From: Parvibaculaceae bacterium Mf 1.05b.01
GTDB taxonomy: Bacteria; Pseudomonadota; Alphaproteobacteria; Parvibaculales; Parvibaculaceae
Length of the DNA: 64,000 nt
Reading direction: 5' to 3'
NCBI GenBank assembly: GCA_000509225.1
Contig: BAOK01000001.1
Span: 372,001 to 436,000 of the forward strand
In this document: one piece after another, positions 27,265 to 37,651 of the stretch
Layout: each line of letters begins with the position of its first letter
How positions within the stretch are numbered: the stretch's first letter is position 1
The notes under the pieces: model-generated
Databases searched by the model: none
Seen by the model: the letters and a program-made list of their open reading frames with translations, nothing else
What the model was told of the DNA's origin: nothing
Position numbers and translations under genes: made by a program

Positions 27265-27819
27265 ATGACCGCATCGCCCCGCATTACCCCGGCAACGGCA
27301 CCTTATGATGACGCCATTCAGGCGCAGTTTGATCGATTGATGCCGCCGGGCATTGATCCGCTGGTGCTGTTTCGCACATTGGCGAATGATACACGTCTGT
27401 TCTCCCGCTTTATGGGGGCGGGGCTGCTCGACAAAGGACATCTGTCTCTTCGGGAGCGGGAACTCGCTATTGACCGGACCTGTGCCCAAACCGGCTGTGC
27501 CTATGAATGGGGTGTCCACATCGCCTTTTTCAAAGACCAGGTGTCGCTCACCGATGAAGAAATTGACGCGCTTGCCACTAAAACGCCGGAGGCCGGACCC
27601 TGGAACGACCATGAGGTCTTAATTCTGAAACTGATGGATGCGCTTCATCAGACCTCGCGGGTGGAGGATGCCCTGTGGGTTGAGTTGCGGTCTGAGTTTG
27701 AGGAGATGCAGCTCTTGGAGCTCATCATGCTGGCGGGCTTCTATCACACGGTGGCCTATCTCTGTAATGGCCTCGACCTGCCGTTGGAGTCCTATGGTGC
27801 GCCGCTTGAGAAGGCATAG
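27265..27819 (+). CDS. carboxymuconolactone decarboxylase (AhpD-like) family protein
   Basis: A 184-residue helical protein with the AhpD/CMD motif around CAQTGCAYEWGVHIAFF, where the cysteine and histidine are the expected redox or proton-relay residues. Members are decarboxylases or alkylhydroperoxidase-like proteins; the substrate is not evident. It is divergent from the HxlR regulator with shared operators, suggesting induction by a specific compound. Confidence 0.83.
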   Translation: MTASPRITPATAPYDDAIQAQFDRLMPPGIDPLVLFRTLANDTRLFSRFMGAGLLDKGHLSLRERELAIDRTCAQTGCAYEWGVHIAFFKDQVSLTDEEIDALATKTPEAGPWNDHEVLILKLMDALHQTSRVEDALWVELRSEFEEMQLLELIMLAGFYHTVAYLCNGLDLPLESYGAPLEKA

Positions 27820-27869
27820 ATTTTCATAAGAAGCGGCGGCATGATGAGCTCTTTGAAGGTGAGAGGATC

Positions 27870-28616
27870 ATGGTGTCGTCGCTTACTGAAGTGGAGCGTG
27901 TTCTGAAGGCCGCTGCAAAGGGTATTCCCAAAGCAAAGGCGAAGGAGCGTGCGTTCTTCATGAAAACAAAGATGCCGCTGCTTGGCCTGACGGTGCCGGA
28001 ACAGCGCAAGCTCGCGAAACGGGGATATTCCTTCTCCGATCTATCTGCGCAGGAGCTTGCGGCGGTTTGGACGGAGATCTGGCACGGTGCCAAGACCCAT
28101 GAAGGCAAAATGCAAGCAGGCCTGGCGCTGGAACAATTCGCTCCAGAGCTTGGGTTTGGTGACCGATGGGCGCTGATCCGGGGCTGGTGTTCGACAATCA
28201 ATTGCTGGGATCAGTCGGATACGTTGTCAGCTCATGTGGCACGGGCTCTCGAAGAAAAGCCCAAAATGGTCTGGCCTGTTTTGCAGGCCTGGAATAGTGA
28301 CGCTGATCCATGGAAGCGGCGGCAGTCTGTTGTTGGGCTTTTCTTTTACACGCGCTTCCGGGCGAAACTCCCGCCGGTTGCGCGGTCTCTCAAGACAATC
28401 ACCGCTTTGCTCAAAGACGAAGACTATTATGTCCAGAAGGGTGTCGGTTGGGCTTTGCGAGAATCTTATAACGCCTATCCCGAGCAGACGTTTCTCTATC
28501 TGAAGAAGCACGCTGGCACTATCCATCCGGATGCATTTTCAGCCGCTTTGGAAAAAGTTTCATTGCATGAAAAAGCTGAGATCAAAAAGATCCGAAAGGT
28601 GGTCCGCGGCCGTTAG
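27870..28616 (+). CDS. AlkD-type DNA alkylation repair protein
   Basis: A 248-residue HEAT-like helical protein. It carries the family motif YYVQKGVGWALRESYNAYP, with a tryptophan and arginine expected in the lesion-binding cleft, and DPWKRRQSVVGLFFYTR before it. AlkD glycosylases remove bulky or cationic alkylated bases without base flipping. GAGAGG precedes the ATG. The C-terminus is Lys/Arg-rich, consistent with DNA binding. Confidence 0.88.
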   Translation: MVSSLTEVERVLKAAAKGIPKAKAKERAFFMKTKMPLLGLTVPEQRKLAKRGYSFSDLSAQELAAVWTEIWHGAKTHEGKMQAGLALEQFAPELGFGDRWALIRGWCSTINCWDQSDTLSAHVARALEEKPKMVWPVLQAWNSDADPWKRRQSVVGLFFYTRFRAKLPPVARSLKTITALLKDEDYYVQKGVGWALRESYNAYPEQTFLYLKKHAGTIHPDAFSAALEKVSLHEKAEIKKIRKVVRGR

Positions 28617-28628
28617 TCGGACCCGTCT

Positions 28629-31600
28629 CTAAGCCTTACCAAATCCGCCGCCGCCGGGTGTTTCGATGATGATGGTGTCGTCTGCCTGGACATCACATTC
28701 AGCAAGACTGTCCAATGTCTGGCGGGTGCCATCGCTTCGCAGGACGGTGTTGCGACCTAGCGCCCCGTCAGTGCCGCCGGCCAAGCCGGTCGGGGCGATC
28801 TGCCGATGGGTGGACAGGATCGAAAGGTGCATGGGTTCGCGGAAGCGGATGGCGCGGTGGACACCTTCGCCGCCCGTGTAATTGCCCGCACCACCAGACC
28901 CCTGGCGGATTGAAAAATCATCTAGGACAACAGGGAAGCGCCACTCCAGAATTTCCGGGTCTGTGAGGCGGGAGTTGGTCATATGGGTGTGGACGGCGTC
29001 TGCCCCGTCAAAGGTGGGGCCTGCACCGGCACCGCCGCAGATGGTTTCGTAATATTGATGGGTGGCGTTTCCGAAGGTGAGGTTATTCATGGTGCCCTGG
29101 GCTGCGGCCATGGCGCCCAGCGCGCCGAAGAGGGCGTCGGTCACCGCCTGACTGGTTTCTACATTGCCGCCGACGACTGCTGCGGGAAAAGTGGGGTTCA
29201 GCATGGAGCCTTCGGGGATGATGAGGGTGAGCGGCTTGAGACACCCGTCGTTGAGAGGAATGTCGTCATCCACCAGGCATCGGAAGACATAAAGGACAGC
29301 GGCGCGGCAGACGGAGGAGGGCGCGTTCAGATTGTTGGGCCTGATGGCGCTGGTGCCGGTGAAGTCGACAGTGGCGGACCGGGTGTCTTTGTCGACACTG
29401 ATCGCCACTTTGATGATCGACCCGTCATCCATTCTTTGTTCGAAAGAACTGTCTGACAGATTTGCGATGATGCGCCGGACGCTTTCCTCAGCATTGTCCT
29501 GAACGTGGCCCATATAGGCGTTCACCACATTGAGCCCATATTGCTCGACCATCTTGCGGAGTTCTTGGGTGCCTTTTTCGCAAGCTGCCGCTTTGGCGCG
29601 CAGGTCGGCAATATTCTGGTCCGGATTGCGCGCAGGATAGGGCGCGTCTGTTAGCAGGTGCCTCAGCTCGTCTTCGCGGAAGGTTCCTTGATCCAATAGT
29701 TTGAAATTGTCGATCAGGACGCCTTCTTCTTCCACAGTGCGTGATGACGCGGGCATGGACCCCGGTGCGATGCCGCCAATATCTGCATGGTGGCCGCGGG
29801 CCGCGACATAGAAGAGGCGTTCCGTGTTGTGCTCATCAAAAACGGGTGCAACGACGGTAATGTCCGGCAGGTGAGTCCCACCATTGTAGGGCGCGTTTAA
29901 AACAAAGACGTCGCCCGGCTTCATCTCCGGATTCTGGTCGATTACGGTTTTGACGCTCGCACCCATGGACCCTAAATGGACCGGCATATGAGGCGCGTTT
30001 GAGACCAGGCCTCCTGTCTGATCAAAAACGGCACAGGAGAAATCCAGACGCTCTTTGATGTTCACGGAATGGGCGGTTTTTTGCAGCGTGAACCCCATCT
30101 GCTCTGCGATGGACATGAACAGATTGTTGAAGATTTCGAGCATCACAGGGTCTGCCTGTGTGCCAACCGCATGCTGAGTAGCGCGCGCGGCGGTGCGGGT
30201 GAGGATCATGTGATTGAGGTCGGTTACCTGCGTGCTCCATCCGTCTTCGACAACAATGGTGGCCGTCGGTTCAATGATGAGGCAAGGGCCGCTCAACGTG
30301 TCGCCAGGGCGCAATTGCTCCCTCAGATAGACTGGCGCCTCATGCCATTCTCCTTTTGAGAAGAAGCGCGTCGTTTGATCTGGTGTGGCAGGGCCGTCTC
30401 TGGGGGGCAGCTGTGGTGGCGTCTCATCGACACGGGTGTCGCTGCCAATGGCCTCTACTGAGATGGCTTCCACAATGATGTCTCGGTCTGGATCAAAGAA
30501 GCCGAATTGCAGCTGGTGAGCTTTCTCAAATGCCTGACGCATGTTGGTGGTGTCATGGTCGAGGATGAGGGCGGTGTCTGTTCCCTCGTAGCGCAGGTGC
30601 AGGCGTGTCACCGTCTCGATCTGGTCTGCACTCAACCCCTGGTCCAGAAGTTCCTGGCAGGTCGCTGTCGTCAGCCGCTCTTCAATCGAGCTGAATGTTT
30701 CCCAGAACACCTGGTCGAGTTTCTCTTCAACGGCTTCTTCCCGTGTTGCGCGGATGCTCGCCAGACCCATGCCATAGGCGGAGAGAATGCCGGAGAAGGG
30801 ATGAAAGTGGATCTTCTCCATGCCCAGTGCGTCTGCCACCAGACAGGCATGCTGACCGCCGGCGCCGCCGAAACAGGCAAGAGCATAGCCGGTGACGTCA
30901 TAGCCGCGCTGAACAGAAATCTTTTTGATTGCCTGGGCCATGTTTTCGACGGCGATAGACAGGTAGCCATCGGCAATTTGTTCCGGTGATTGACCTGCGA
31001 TTTCAGCAGCTTGCTCCGCAAACCCTTGGAGCGCTGCGTCTCTGTCGAGCGGCATGTCTGCCTGGGGCCCAAAGACTTTTGGAAAGAGGTCGGGGATAAG
31101 TTTGCCGAGGGCGACATTCGCGTCGGTCACTGTGAGGGGGCCGCCACGGCGATAGCTGGCGGGGCCTGGGTCGGCGCCAGCACTGTGGGGACCGGCTCTG
31201 AACCGTGCGCCGTCAAAGGTGAGGATGGAGCCACCGCCGGCAGCGACCGTGTGGATCTGCATCATGGGTGCGCGGAGGCGAACACCCGCGACCTCTGTTT
31301 CGAAGGTACGTTCCAAGGTGCCGTCATAGTGACAGACGTCGGTTGATGTGCCGCCCATGTCGAAGCCAATGATTTTCTCGAACCCTGCAAGGGCGGCTGT
31401 TTCGACAGCGCCGATCACACCGCCGGCAGGGCCAGAGAGGATGGCGTCCTTACCCTGAAAGAGGGCGGCGTCTGTCAGACCGCCCGAACTTTGCATGAAA
31501 AGCAGTTTTGCTTTTTCGGTGCTGTTTCCTGCATTGAGTTCGCCGGCAACTTGATTCACATAACGCCGGAGGATAGGTGAGAGGTAAGCGTCCACGACGG

Positions 31601-32231
31601 TGGTGTCGCCCCGCCCGACAAATTTCATCAAGGGGCTGACATCATGACTGGCAGAAATTTGGGTGAATCCGACTTCTTTGGCGATTTCTGCGGCCTGGCT
31701 TTCGTGGTCATGAAACCGATAGCCGTGCATGAAACAGATGGCGACGGAACGGATGCCTGCATCATAGGCATGCTGCAGCGCTTCACGCGTCTCATTGATG
31801 TCGAGAGGATGCCAGACTTCGCCTTCCGCTGAAACGCGCTCGGTCACTTCTTCGACCGTTTCGAAAAGCATTGATGGTTTTTCGATCTTTAGTTTGAAGA
31901 GATGGGGGCGGTTCTGATAGCCGATCTTGAGCGCATCGGCGAAGCCCTTGGTGGTGAGGAAGAGAACACGATCGCCTTTGCGCTCCAGTAGTGCGTTCGT
32001 GGCGACGGTCGTTCCCATTTTGACCGTACCGATAAGGTCTGATGAGAGCGGGGTCCCTGGGGGGACCTGTAGAAGTTCTCTGATTCCTTGAATCGCGGCG
32101 TCTTGATATTGCTCAGGATTTTCTGACAGGAGTTTGTGCGCAATCAACTTACCCTTTGGATTGCGCGCGACAATGTCCGTGAAGGTGCCCCCACGGTCGA
32201 TCCAGAAGTCCCAATGTTTACGCTCAATCAT
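28629..32231 (-). CDS. 5-oxoprolinase / hydantoinase (HyuA-HyuB fusion)
   Basis: A 1200-residue protein, the usual length for ATP-dependent 5-oxoprolinase, with HyuA-like and HyuB-like halves in one chain. The N-terminal half has [19 protein letters not shown] and [19 protein letters not shown], the ASKHA-type phosphate-binding motifs. The C-terminal half has [20 protein letters not shown] and [20 protein letters not shown]. It likely opens 5-oxoproline or a hydantoin. The start at 32231 places the phosphate motif close to the N-terminus; a longer in-frame start (32312) adds an unlikely leader. Confidence 0.93.
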   Translation of the reverse strand: MIERKHWDFWIDRGGTFTDIVARNPKGKLIAHKLLSENPEQYQDAAIQGIRELLQVPPGTPLSSDLIGTVKMGTTVATNALLERKGDRVLFLTTKGFADALKIGYQNRPHLFKLKIEKPSMLFETVEEVTERVSAEGEVWHPLDINETREALQHAYDAGIRSVAICFMHGYRFHDHESQAAEIAKEVGFTQISASHDVSPLMKFVGRGDTTVVDAYLSPILRRYVNQVAGELNAGNSTEKAKLLFMQSSGGLTDAALFQGKDAILSGPAGGVIGAVETAALAGFEKIIGFDMGGTSTDVCHYDGTLERTFETEVAGVRLRAPMMQIHTVAAGGGSILTFDGARFRAGPHSAGADPGPASYRRGGPLTVTDANVALGKLIPDLFPKVFGPQADMPLDRDAALQGFAEQAAEIAGQSPEQIADGYLSIAVENMAQAIKKISVQRGYDVTGYALACFGGAGGQHACLVADALGMEKIHFHPFSGILSAYGMGLASIRATREEAVEEKLDQVFWETFSSIEERLTTATCQELLDQGLSADQIETVTRLHLRYEGTDTALILDHDTTNMRQAFEKAHQLQFGFFDPDRDIIVEAISVEAIGSDTRVDETPPQLPPRDGPATPDQTTRFFSKGEWHEAPVYLREQLRPGDTLSGPCLIIEPTATIVVEDGWSTQVTDLNHMILTRTAARATQHAVGTQADPVMLEIFNNLFMSIAEQMGFTLQKTAHSVNIKERLDFSCAVFDQTGGLVSNAPHMPVHLGSMGASVKTVIDQNPEMKPGDVFVLNAPYNGGTHLPDITVVAPVFDEHNTERLFYVAARGHHADIGGIAPGSMPASSRTVEEEGVLIDNFKLLDQGTFREDELRHLLTDAPYPARNPDQNIADLRAKAAACEKGTQELRKMVEQYGLNVVNAYMGHVQDNAEESVRRIIANLSDSSFEQRMDDGSIIKVAISVDKDTRSATVDFTGTSAIRPNNLNAPSSVCRAAVLYVFRCLVDDDIPLNDGCLKPLTLIIPEGSMLNPTFPAAVVGGNVETSQAVTDALFGALGAMAAAQGTMNNLTFGNATHQYYETICGGAGAGPTFDGADAVHTHMTNSRLTDPEILEWRFPVVLDDFSIRQGSGGAGNYTGGEGVHRAIRFREPMHLSILSTHRQIAPTGLAGGTDGALGRNTVLRSDGTRQTLDSLAECDVQADDTIIIETPGGGGFGKA

Positions 32232-32342
32232 GGCGCGGACCCTGCCATATGTTGAGCCTTGAGAAAACATGTCGCCTTGGAAATGTGGGGGCGAAAGAAA
32301 AGGTGTTCGCATCCTGTGGGATTTCCGATTAAGGTGCGCGCC

Positions 32343-33047
32343 ATGTCGATTTGGGGAAAATTAGCCGGGGCTGCTGCCGGACTTGCTGTTGGTGGGCCGA
32401 TTGGGGCACTCGCCGGCGCTGTCGCTGGACACTTTGCTGTTGATCGCAATTTGCGGGACGATGAAGTTGTGTTCACGGTCGCGCTTATTGGGCTTTCAGC
32501 AAAAATGGCCAAGGCCGACGGCGTGGTTGACCCCGCTGAGGTGAAGGCATTTGAAGATATTCTCCAGGTGCCTGATGCAGAAAAGAAGAATGTGTCGCGC
32601 ATTTACTCCATCGCGCAGAAGGACGTTGCGGGTTTCGAAGCTTACGCCACTCAGGTAGCGGGCATATACAAAGACAAGCCGGGCGTTTTGGAAGATGTCC
32701 TGGATGGTCTTTTCCACATAGCGAAAGCCGACAATGTTATTCACGACGGTGAGCTCGCTTTCCTGCAGCAGGTGGCGGACATTTTTGGGTTTTCGGAGCT
32801 TGAATATGCCCGCATCAAAGCCAGCCATCTGGGACCGGATGGAGAAGATCCTTTCCTGATCCTCGGTATCTCAGCGGATGTGTCCGACGAGGAACTTAAG
32901 TCCGCCTATCGACGACTGGTTCGCGAAAATCACCCCGACATGATGATTGCGCGTGGTGTGCCCGAAGAGTTCCACCACCTTGCCGAAGAGAAAATAAAAT
33001 CAATCAACACCGCCTATGAGCGGATCGCAAAAGACCGAAACCTGTAG
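32343..33047 (+). CDS. djlA: DjlA-type co-chaperone (TerB-like domain plus J domain)
   Basis: A 234-residue protein. A Gly/Ala-rich hydrophobic N-terminus (about 5-30) may anchor or dip into the membrane. A TerB-like helical domain (about 40-165) follows, then a C-terminal J domain with the HPD motif at 197-199 that stimulates DnaK. AAGG lies eight bases before the ATG at 32343, preferred over 32259. It is divergent from the 5-oxoprolinase gene. Confidence 0.88.
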   Translation: MSIWGKLAGAAAGLAVGGPIGALAGAVAGHFAVDRNLRDDEVVFTVALIGLSAKMAKADGVVDPAEVKAFEDILQVPDAEKKNVSRIYSIAQKDVAGFEAYATQVAGIYKDKPGVLEDVLDGLFHIAKADNVIHDGELAFLQQVADIFGFSELEYARIKASHLGPDGEDPFLILGISADVSDEELKSAYRRLVRENHPDMMIARGVPEEFHHLAEEKIKSINTAYERIAKDRNL

Positions 33048-33056
33048 CGACTAAGA

Positions 33057-33176
33057 ATGGAAAATCGGGTGGACAAAAAAATCAAAAAAGCCAGAGCCAG
33101 CCGATCGTCCCGCAAAGCAGCGCAAGAGCGGTCCTATGGGCAGGTTGTTAGATCGATACGGGTCATATTGCCATGA
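33057..33176 (+). CDS. possible small basic protein, 39 residues
   Basis: A short frame between djlA and the EamA gene, rich in Lys and Arg (VDKKIKKARASRSSRKAAQE). Its stop overlaps the start of the EamA gene as ATGA, and the EamA gene has no clear ribosome site of its own, so translational coupling is possible. No strong ribosome site precedes this frame either. It may be chance. Confidence 0.3.
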   Translation: MENRVDKKIKKARASRSSRKAAQERSYGQVVRSIRVILP

Positions 33177-34054
33177 CCCGTGAACATGCTGCTTTCATGG
33201 TTCTGATCAACCTCATCTGGGGGTTTGCTCTGGTTGCAGGGAAGGTGAGCCTTGAGCATTTTCCACCGTTCCTCTTTGCCGGCATTCGGTTTGCCCTGAT
33301 TGTGCTCGTGCTGTTTCCCTTTTTGCGGATACTTAAGGGCCGCATGCGGGACGTCATCATTATCTCCCTGTGTGCGGGACCGCTTGGGTTTGGTTTTTTC
33401 TTTCTGGGGCTGGCGGCCGCAGACGCTTCCGTGGTTGCCATTGTGACCCAGCTGGCGGTGCCAATTTCCGCGGTCATGTCTGTGCTCTTCCTAAAGGAAC
33501 AGATTTACTGGAGACGTTGGCTTGGCATTTCGCTCGCGTTCGCTGGTGTGATGATCATGAGTTTTGATCCGGCCGTGTTCAGCTTTTTGACGGGCATTTT
33601 GCTGGTTGCGGCGTCCGCCTTTGTGGGCTCCATCGGGACGATCTTCCAGCGTCAGATCAAAGATGTTGGTGTGTTTGAATTGCAGGCCTGGGTTGCTGTG
33701 ATTGCGGCACCTTTCCTGCTGGGCGCATCCTTTGCCTTTGAGAGCAATCATCTTGAGATTATTGAGAGTGCCAGCCTGCTTGCCTGGTCGGGCATTTTCT
33801 ATGTGGCTTTTGCATCCAGCCTTGTCGGGCATGCGGGCATCTACTATTTGCTTCAGCGGTACGAGGTTTCGCAGACTGCGCCTTTAACTTTGCTCGCTCC
33901 CTTGTTCACCGTCTTTTTTGGTGTGACATTGCTAGGCGATGAGTTGACCATCAGAATGGTCATTGGCGGACTGGTTTCATTGGTCGGCGTGTTGATCGTC
34001 AATATTCGTCAAGCGCGTAAAGAAGAGCCCTTCGTTGATGTCGATCCTCGATAA
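33173..34054 (+). CDS. EamA/DMT-superfamily transporter
   Basis: A 293-residue inner-membrane protein with about ten helices in two EamA repeats. The first opens with LINLIWGFALVAGKVSLEHF and contains VTQLAVPISAVMSVLFLKEQ; the second ends LLAPLFTVFFGVTLLGDELT. Members export amino acids or other metabolites; the substrate is not predictable. Its 3' end overlaps the amidase gene by 17 bases. Confidence 0.88.
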   Translation: MTREHAAFMVLINLIWGFALVAGKVSLEHFPPFLFAGIRFALIVLVLFPFLRILKGRMRDVIIISLCAGPLGFGFFFLGLAAADASVVAIVTQLAVPISAVMSVLFLKEQIYWRRWLGISLAFAGVMIMSFDPAVFSFLTGILLVAASAFVGSIGTIFQRQIKDVGVFELQAWVAVIAAPFLLGASFAFESNHLEIIESASLLAWSGIFYVAFASSLVGHAGIYYLLQRYEVSQTAPLTLLAPLFTVFFGVTLLGDELTIRMVIGGLVSLVGVLIVNIRQARKEEPFVDVDPR

Positions 34055-34772
34055 AATTCAGGTGCAGCTGTCGCCCAACCACAATGAGCGGATTGGTGGC
34101 GGACCTGACATGTTGCTCCTGCATTATACCGGCATGGAGACGGGGGAGGGCGCGTTGGCGCGGCTCTGTGACCCTGTTGCGCAGGTAAGCGCGCATTATC
34201 TGGTGTTTGAAGATGGTCGCATTGTCTCAATGGTCGACGAGGAGAGGCGCGCTTGGCATGCAGGCGTTGCGAGCTGGGCTGGCGAGGTTGACATTAACAG
34301 CCGGTCGATCGGCATAGAGATTGTGAATGCGGGTCATGAACTTGGCTATCCGGACTTTCCGGAAGTACAGATAGAATCGGTTGTGGCTCTGTCGGCCGAC
34401 ATTGTGGAGCGGCACAGCATTTCTACCCCGCGGGTGCTGGCACATTCCGATGTTGCGCCTGGACGCAAAGCGGATCCTGGAGAAAAGTTCCCATGGGGTC
34501 TCCTGGCCGAAGCTGGTGTTGGGCATTGGGTTGCGCCTGTTGAGCCTATAGACGGTCCCGTTCTCAATGTGGGGGACAGAGGCGACCAGGTAGCTGAACT
34601 CCAATATCAGCTGGCGGACTATGGCTACGGCATTTCAGTTGATGGGTGGTTTGGCGATGTGACGGCGCAGGTTGTCACTGCCTTTCAGCGGCACTTTCGA
34701 CCGGGGCTGGTGGATGGTGCTGCAGACCTTTCGACCGTTGGCACCCTCCGGTTGTTGCGGGATGCGCGGTGA
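34038..34772 (+). CDS. N-acetylmuramoyl-L-alanine amidase (Amidase_2 plus peptidoglycan-binding domain)
   Basis: A 244-residue AmiD-like amidase. The Amidase_2 domain (about 15-160) has zinc ligands in LLLHYTGM and AHSDVAPGRKADPG. A C-terminal PG_binding_1 domain (about 180-240) reads VLNVGDRGDQVAELQYQLAD and GWFGDVTAQVVTAFQRHFRP. It cleaves the amide bond between MurNAc and the stem peptide, probably in recycling or remodelling. No signal peptide is visible. The ATG at 34038 overlaps the EamA gene; a TTG precedes it. Confidence 0.9.
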   Translation: MSILDKIQVQLSPNHNERIGGGPDMLLLHYTGMETGEGALARLCDPVAQVSAHYLVFEDGRIVSMVDEERRAWHAGVASWAGEVDINSRSIGIEIVNAGHELGYPDFPEVQIESVVALSADIVERHSISTPRVLAHSDVAPGRKADPGEKFPWGLLAEAGVGHWVAPVEPIDGPVLNVGDRGDQVAELQYQLADYGYGISVDGWFGDVTAQVVTAFQRHFRPGLVDGAADLSTVGTLRLLRDAR

Positions 34773-34790
34773 TGGTTTTCAGGTCTCACC

Positions 34791-35144
34791 TCATTCAAGG
34801 TTGAACCCATAGTCTCTTTCAACCCTGGCGATGCGGGTGATGGTTGCTCCGAACCATTTCGATTTACCGAGTAGTTTCGCCTTGCGATGGGACTCGTGGT
34901 CACCCCACCTCTTCACTGCGTCGATGTTTTGCCAATAGGAAGCTGCGATCGACGTTTTGTTGCCGAAGAAAAGGTCAAGGCCTAGGAAGCCACTAAGTTC
35001 ACTCGCTTCCGCATACAATTTCCCGCCCATATCAAAGTGGGCTTGTTGGTCATACCCAGGGAGCAATTCCGTTGTGGTGGTTACAACATAGTAGGGAGGT
35101 TCTGGGGTTCGTACAATTTTTGAGGTGGTCTCACGGGAACTCAT
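34791..35144 (-). CDS. ABM-like dimeric alpha/beta-barrel protein
   Basis: A 117-residue protein with the look of an antibiotic-biosynthesis-monooxygenase-type dimeric barrel: PEPPYYVVTTTTELLPGYDQ, then KTSIAASYWQNIDAVKRWGD and a basic HRKAKLLG segment. Members include heme-degrading and quinone monooxygenases; function here is unknown. AAGGAG lies upstream of the chosen ATG. It follows the PEP-mutase-family gene by 25 bases in the same direction, so they likely share a transcript. Confidence 0.7.
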   Translation of the reverse strand: MSSRETTSKIVRTPEPPYYVVTTTTELLPGYDQQAHFDMGGKLYAEASELSGFLGLDLFFGNKTSIAASYWQNIDAVKRWGDHESHRKAKLLGKSKWFGATITRIARVERDYGFNLE

Positions 35145-35169
35145 AAGAGATGCTCCTTCGTTTACGACG

Positions 35170-36030
35170 TTAGCTGATAGATGGTGTTGAAAAGAGCGCA
35201 TTGAGGTCGCCCTGACCTATTTGTGGTGCTGGGAAGTTGAAGTCCCCAGTGTCGCGTAGGTCCTGTGCGCATTTTCTGACATAGCCGAGTGTTGAGCGCG
35301 CGATGCTGCCACCGAGGCTAATCCTTTGTGCGCCAGCCTTGATCATGTCATGCGCATTGCCGTCTGGCGTATACAGGCCTGCAACGATGTTGATGGGTCC
35401 TGCCACCTCTTTCGCCAAAATTTCGATTGTCGGTAGGTCATCAATGCCCGGCGCAAAGATGCAAGTCGCTCCCGCTTCAAGAAACCGGTTCGCCCGACGA
35501 ATAACAATCTCGAGTGAGCCTGATACATGTGGACGGAATGCGTCCGTGCGTGCGGTCAGCACGAAGGGTGTCCCATCTGCGCGGATGGTTTCTGCTGCGG
35601 CGGCAATGCGTTCTACCGCGAGCCCTTCTTCATACAGCTCATCAGCGTAGGGTTTCTTATCTTCGATATTGCCACCGGCGAGGCCGGTCTCAATGGCGAG
35701 CCTCACCGTGTTGGCGACAGCATCTGGTGCATCTCCGTAGCCTGCTTCCAGGTCACCATTGACGGGGACTGAGACGGCGTCTGCGATTTTTGCGAGGCAG
35801 GCAAACATCTCTTCTTTTTCTACCCCTCGCGATGGGTCTGTGACGTTGTAGTCCTGTTTTCCGAGTGAAAAGGCGATCCCGGCGCTGGTGCTGCCAATTG
35901 CTGGGAACCCTTCTGATTCAAGAAGGCGGGCCGTCCCTGGGTCCCAGGCGTTGGGCATGATGAATCCCTTGGCGGTCTTGTGCAGGTCTAAAAACCGGGC
36001 CGCCATTTCTCCACGTTTCTTCTGATCCAT
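35170..36030 (-). CDS. isocitrate lyase / PEP mutase family enzyme
   Basis: A 286-residue TIM-barrel enzyme. It has FIMPNAWDPGTARLLESEGF at the N-terminus, VPVNGDLEAGYGD (metal- and substrate-binding region), AGGNIEDKK and FVLTARTDAF. Family members cleave or rearrange C-C or C-P bonds (methylisocitrate, oxaloacetate, phosphonopyruvate); the substrate is unclear. AAGGAAG precedes the ATG. It is divergent from a LysR gene that probably controls it. Confidence 0.85.
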   Translation of the reverse strand: MDQKKRGEMAARFLDLHKTAKGFIMPNAWDPGTARLLESEGFPAIGSTSAGIAFSLGKQDYNVTDPSRGVEKEEMFACLAKIADAVSVPVNGDLEAGYGDAPDAVANTVRLAIETGLAGGNIEDKKPYADELYEEGLAVERIAAAAETIRADGTPFVLTARTDAFRPHVSGSLEIVIRRANRFLEAGATCIFAPGIDDLPTIEILAKEVAGPINIVAGLYTPDGNAHDMIKAGAQRISLGGSIARSTLGYVRKCAQDLRDTGDFNFPAPQIGQGDLNALFSTPSIS

Positions 36031-36098
36031 TTGATCTTCCTTTCGTCTTTTGAGCTTCGCGCGACGATAGGAGTTGTTATTGTATGCGTAAAATTGAT

Positions 36099-36112
36099 AT
36101 TATTCATATAAT
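36099..36112. promoter_or_regulatory. short palindrome in the LysR intergenic region
   Basis: ATTAT (36099-36103) and ATAAT (36108-36112) flank TCAT, within a very AT-rich space between the divergent PEP-mutase-family and LysR genes. LysR proteins usually bind such AT-rich T-N11-A sites. Position is the main support. Confidence 0.3.
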
Positions 36113-36137
36113 TCATAAATTTTTTATATGGGTGGAT

Positions 36138-37043
36138 ATGGACTCCGACGCGCTTTTGACCTTTCTGACGGTTCACCGGGCTGGTGGTATTACCCGCGCA
36201 GCCGATGAGCTTGGGCGCACACAGCCCGCCATCAGCCGTCGTATGGCGCTGCTGGAGACGGAGTTGGGTATGCCTTTGTTCGAAAGGACTCGGGAGGGGA
36301 TGGTGCTCAGCCAGGCGGGCGAAGTGCTGGTTCCTTATGCTGAGCAGATCAATGCGTTGCTTGCCGATGCAACGGACGCGATGGGCACCTTTTTGTCAGA
36401 CAAGGCAGGCGCCGTATCGCTGGTTGTGGTTGGAACCCTTGCTGGTGCGTCGCTCGGCACCGTTCTGAAGGGATTTTCAAGATCGTGCCCTTTGGCTGAC
36501 CTGTCACTTCGCACAGCGACAAGTGATGAGGTAAGCGAGCAGGTTCGTCGAGGTGACGCGGCAATCGGGCTGCGCTATTTCGATGAACGTGCGCCGGACC
36601 TTGAGACGGTGCCGGTCGGGTCTGAGAATTTGGCCGTGGTCTGTGCGCCCGCGCACCCGCTGGCAGGGAAAGACGTGAAAAGCCTGCGAGATCTTGAAAG
36701 CGAGCACTGGCTTTCGTTCCCGAACCATTTCGAGCGACGGGAGGCGTCGGCTGAAACCCTGTTTGCCCAGTTCCTGGTGCGGGGAGCACCATCAATAGAT
36801 TGGAGCCCCGTTGACAGCCTTACCGCTCAAAAAAGGCTGATCGAAGCCGGGTATGGCCTTGGCTTTCTGCCTACGGCCAGTATTGAGGAGGAGCTGCGGG
36901 TCGGGTCACTATCGCTGATTGAGGTTGCTGATCTCAATGTGGGCAATCCCATTTTTGCAGTTGTCCGCAAGAAGGCATTTCTGAGTGGGGCAACCTGTGA
37001 ACTTCTTGCCTTGTTGATCGCGGAGTTTGGCGGCAAGGCATAG
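36138..37043 (+). CDS. LysR-family transcriptional regulator
   Basis: A 301-residue regulator. The N-terminal helix-turn-helix reads LLTFLTVHRAGGITRAADEL and GRTQPAISRRMALLETELGM, then LFERTREGMVLSQAGEVLVP. A LysR substrate-binding domain follows. The start at 36138 gives the usual distance to the helix-turn-helix; an upstream in-frame ATG at 36084 adds an AT-rich leader. It probably acts on the divergent gene at 35170-36030. Confidence 0.9.
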   Translation: MDSDALLTFLTVHRAGGITRAADELGRTQPAISRRMALLETELGMPLFERTREGMVLSQAGEVLVPYAEQINALLADATDAMGTFLSDKAGAVSLVVVGTLAGASLGTVLKGFSRSCPLADLSLRTATSDEVSEQVRRGDAAIGLRYFDERAPDLETVPVGSENLAVVCAPAHPLAGKDVKSLRDLESEHWLSFPNHFERREASAETLFAQFLVRGAPSIDWSPVDSLTAQKRLIEAGYGLGFLPTASIEEELRVGSLSLIEVADLNVGNPIFAVVRKKAFLSGATCELLALLIAEFGGKA

Positions 37044-37055
37044 CGGCGGTGGCGC

Positions 37056-37084
37056 TCGACAAATCCTGTTTCCCGGCGTATTTC
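37056..37084 (+). promoter_or_regulatory. candidate promoter of rnpB
   Basis: TCGACA (37056-37061) and TATTTC (37079-37084) lie 17 bases apart, placing transcription start near 37092, the first base of the RNase P RNA helix P1. The fit of distance to the RNA start is the main support. Confidence 0.45.
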
Positions 37085-37091
37085 TAATTTC

Positions 37092-37477
<386 letters not shown>

Positions 37478-37557
37478 CTATCTTCTCAGCACCAGTGGTG
37501 GTGGCTGCCCGATCCGGCACGCAAGATGTCGTGTCAGTTTTGCTGGTTTAGTCAAAT

Positions 37558-37595
37558 GTTCCTTCTTTGTTCTGAAATAGAGATGCGAGTATAGG
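37558..37595 (+). promoter_or_regulatory. possible LexA (SOS) box overlapping a promoter
   Basis: GTTC at 37558-37561, seven bases, then GTTC at 37569-37572, matching the GTTC-N7-GTTC box of alphaproteobacterial LexA. It overlaps TTGTTC (37567-37572), which has TATAGG 17 bases on (37590-37595). About two such boxes are expected by chance in a window of this size, so position is the only extra support. Confidence 0.35.
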
Positions 37596-37651
37596 TTCTA
37601 TGTGAACAGTCAAAAGCCCGCTCAAACCCACGGTTTAACTAGCTAATCCCG

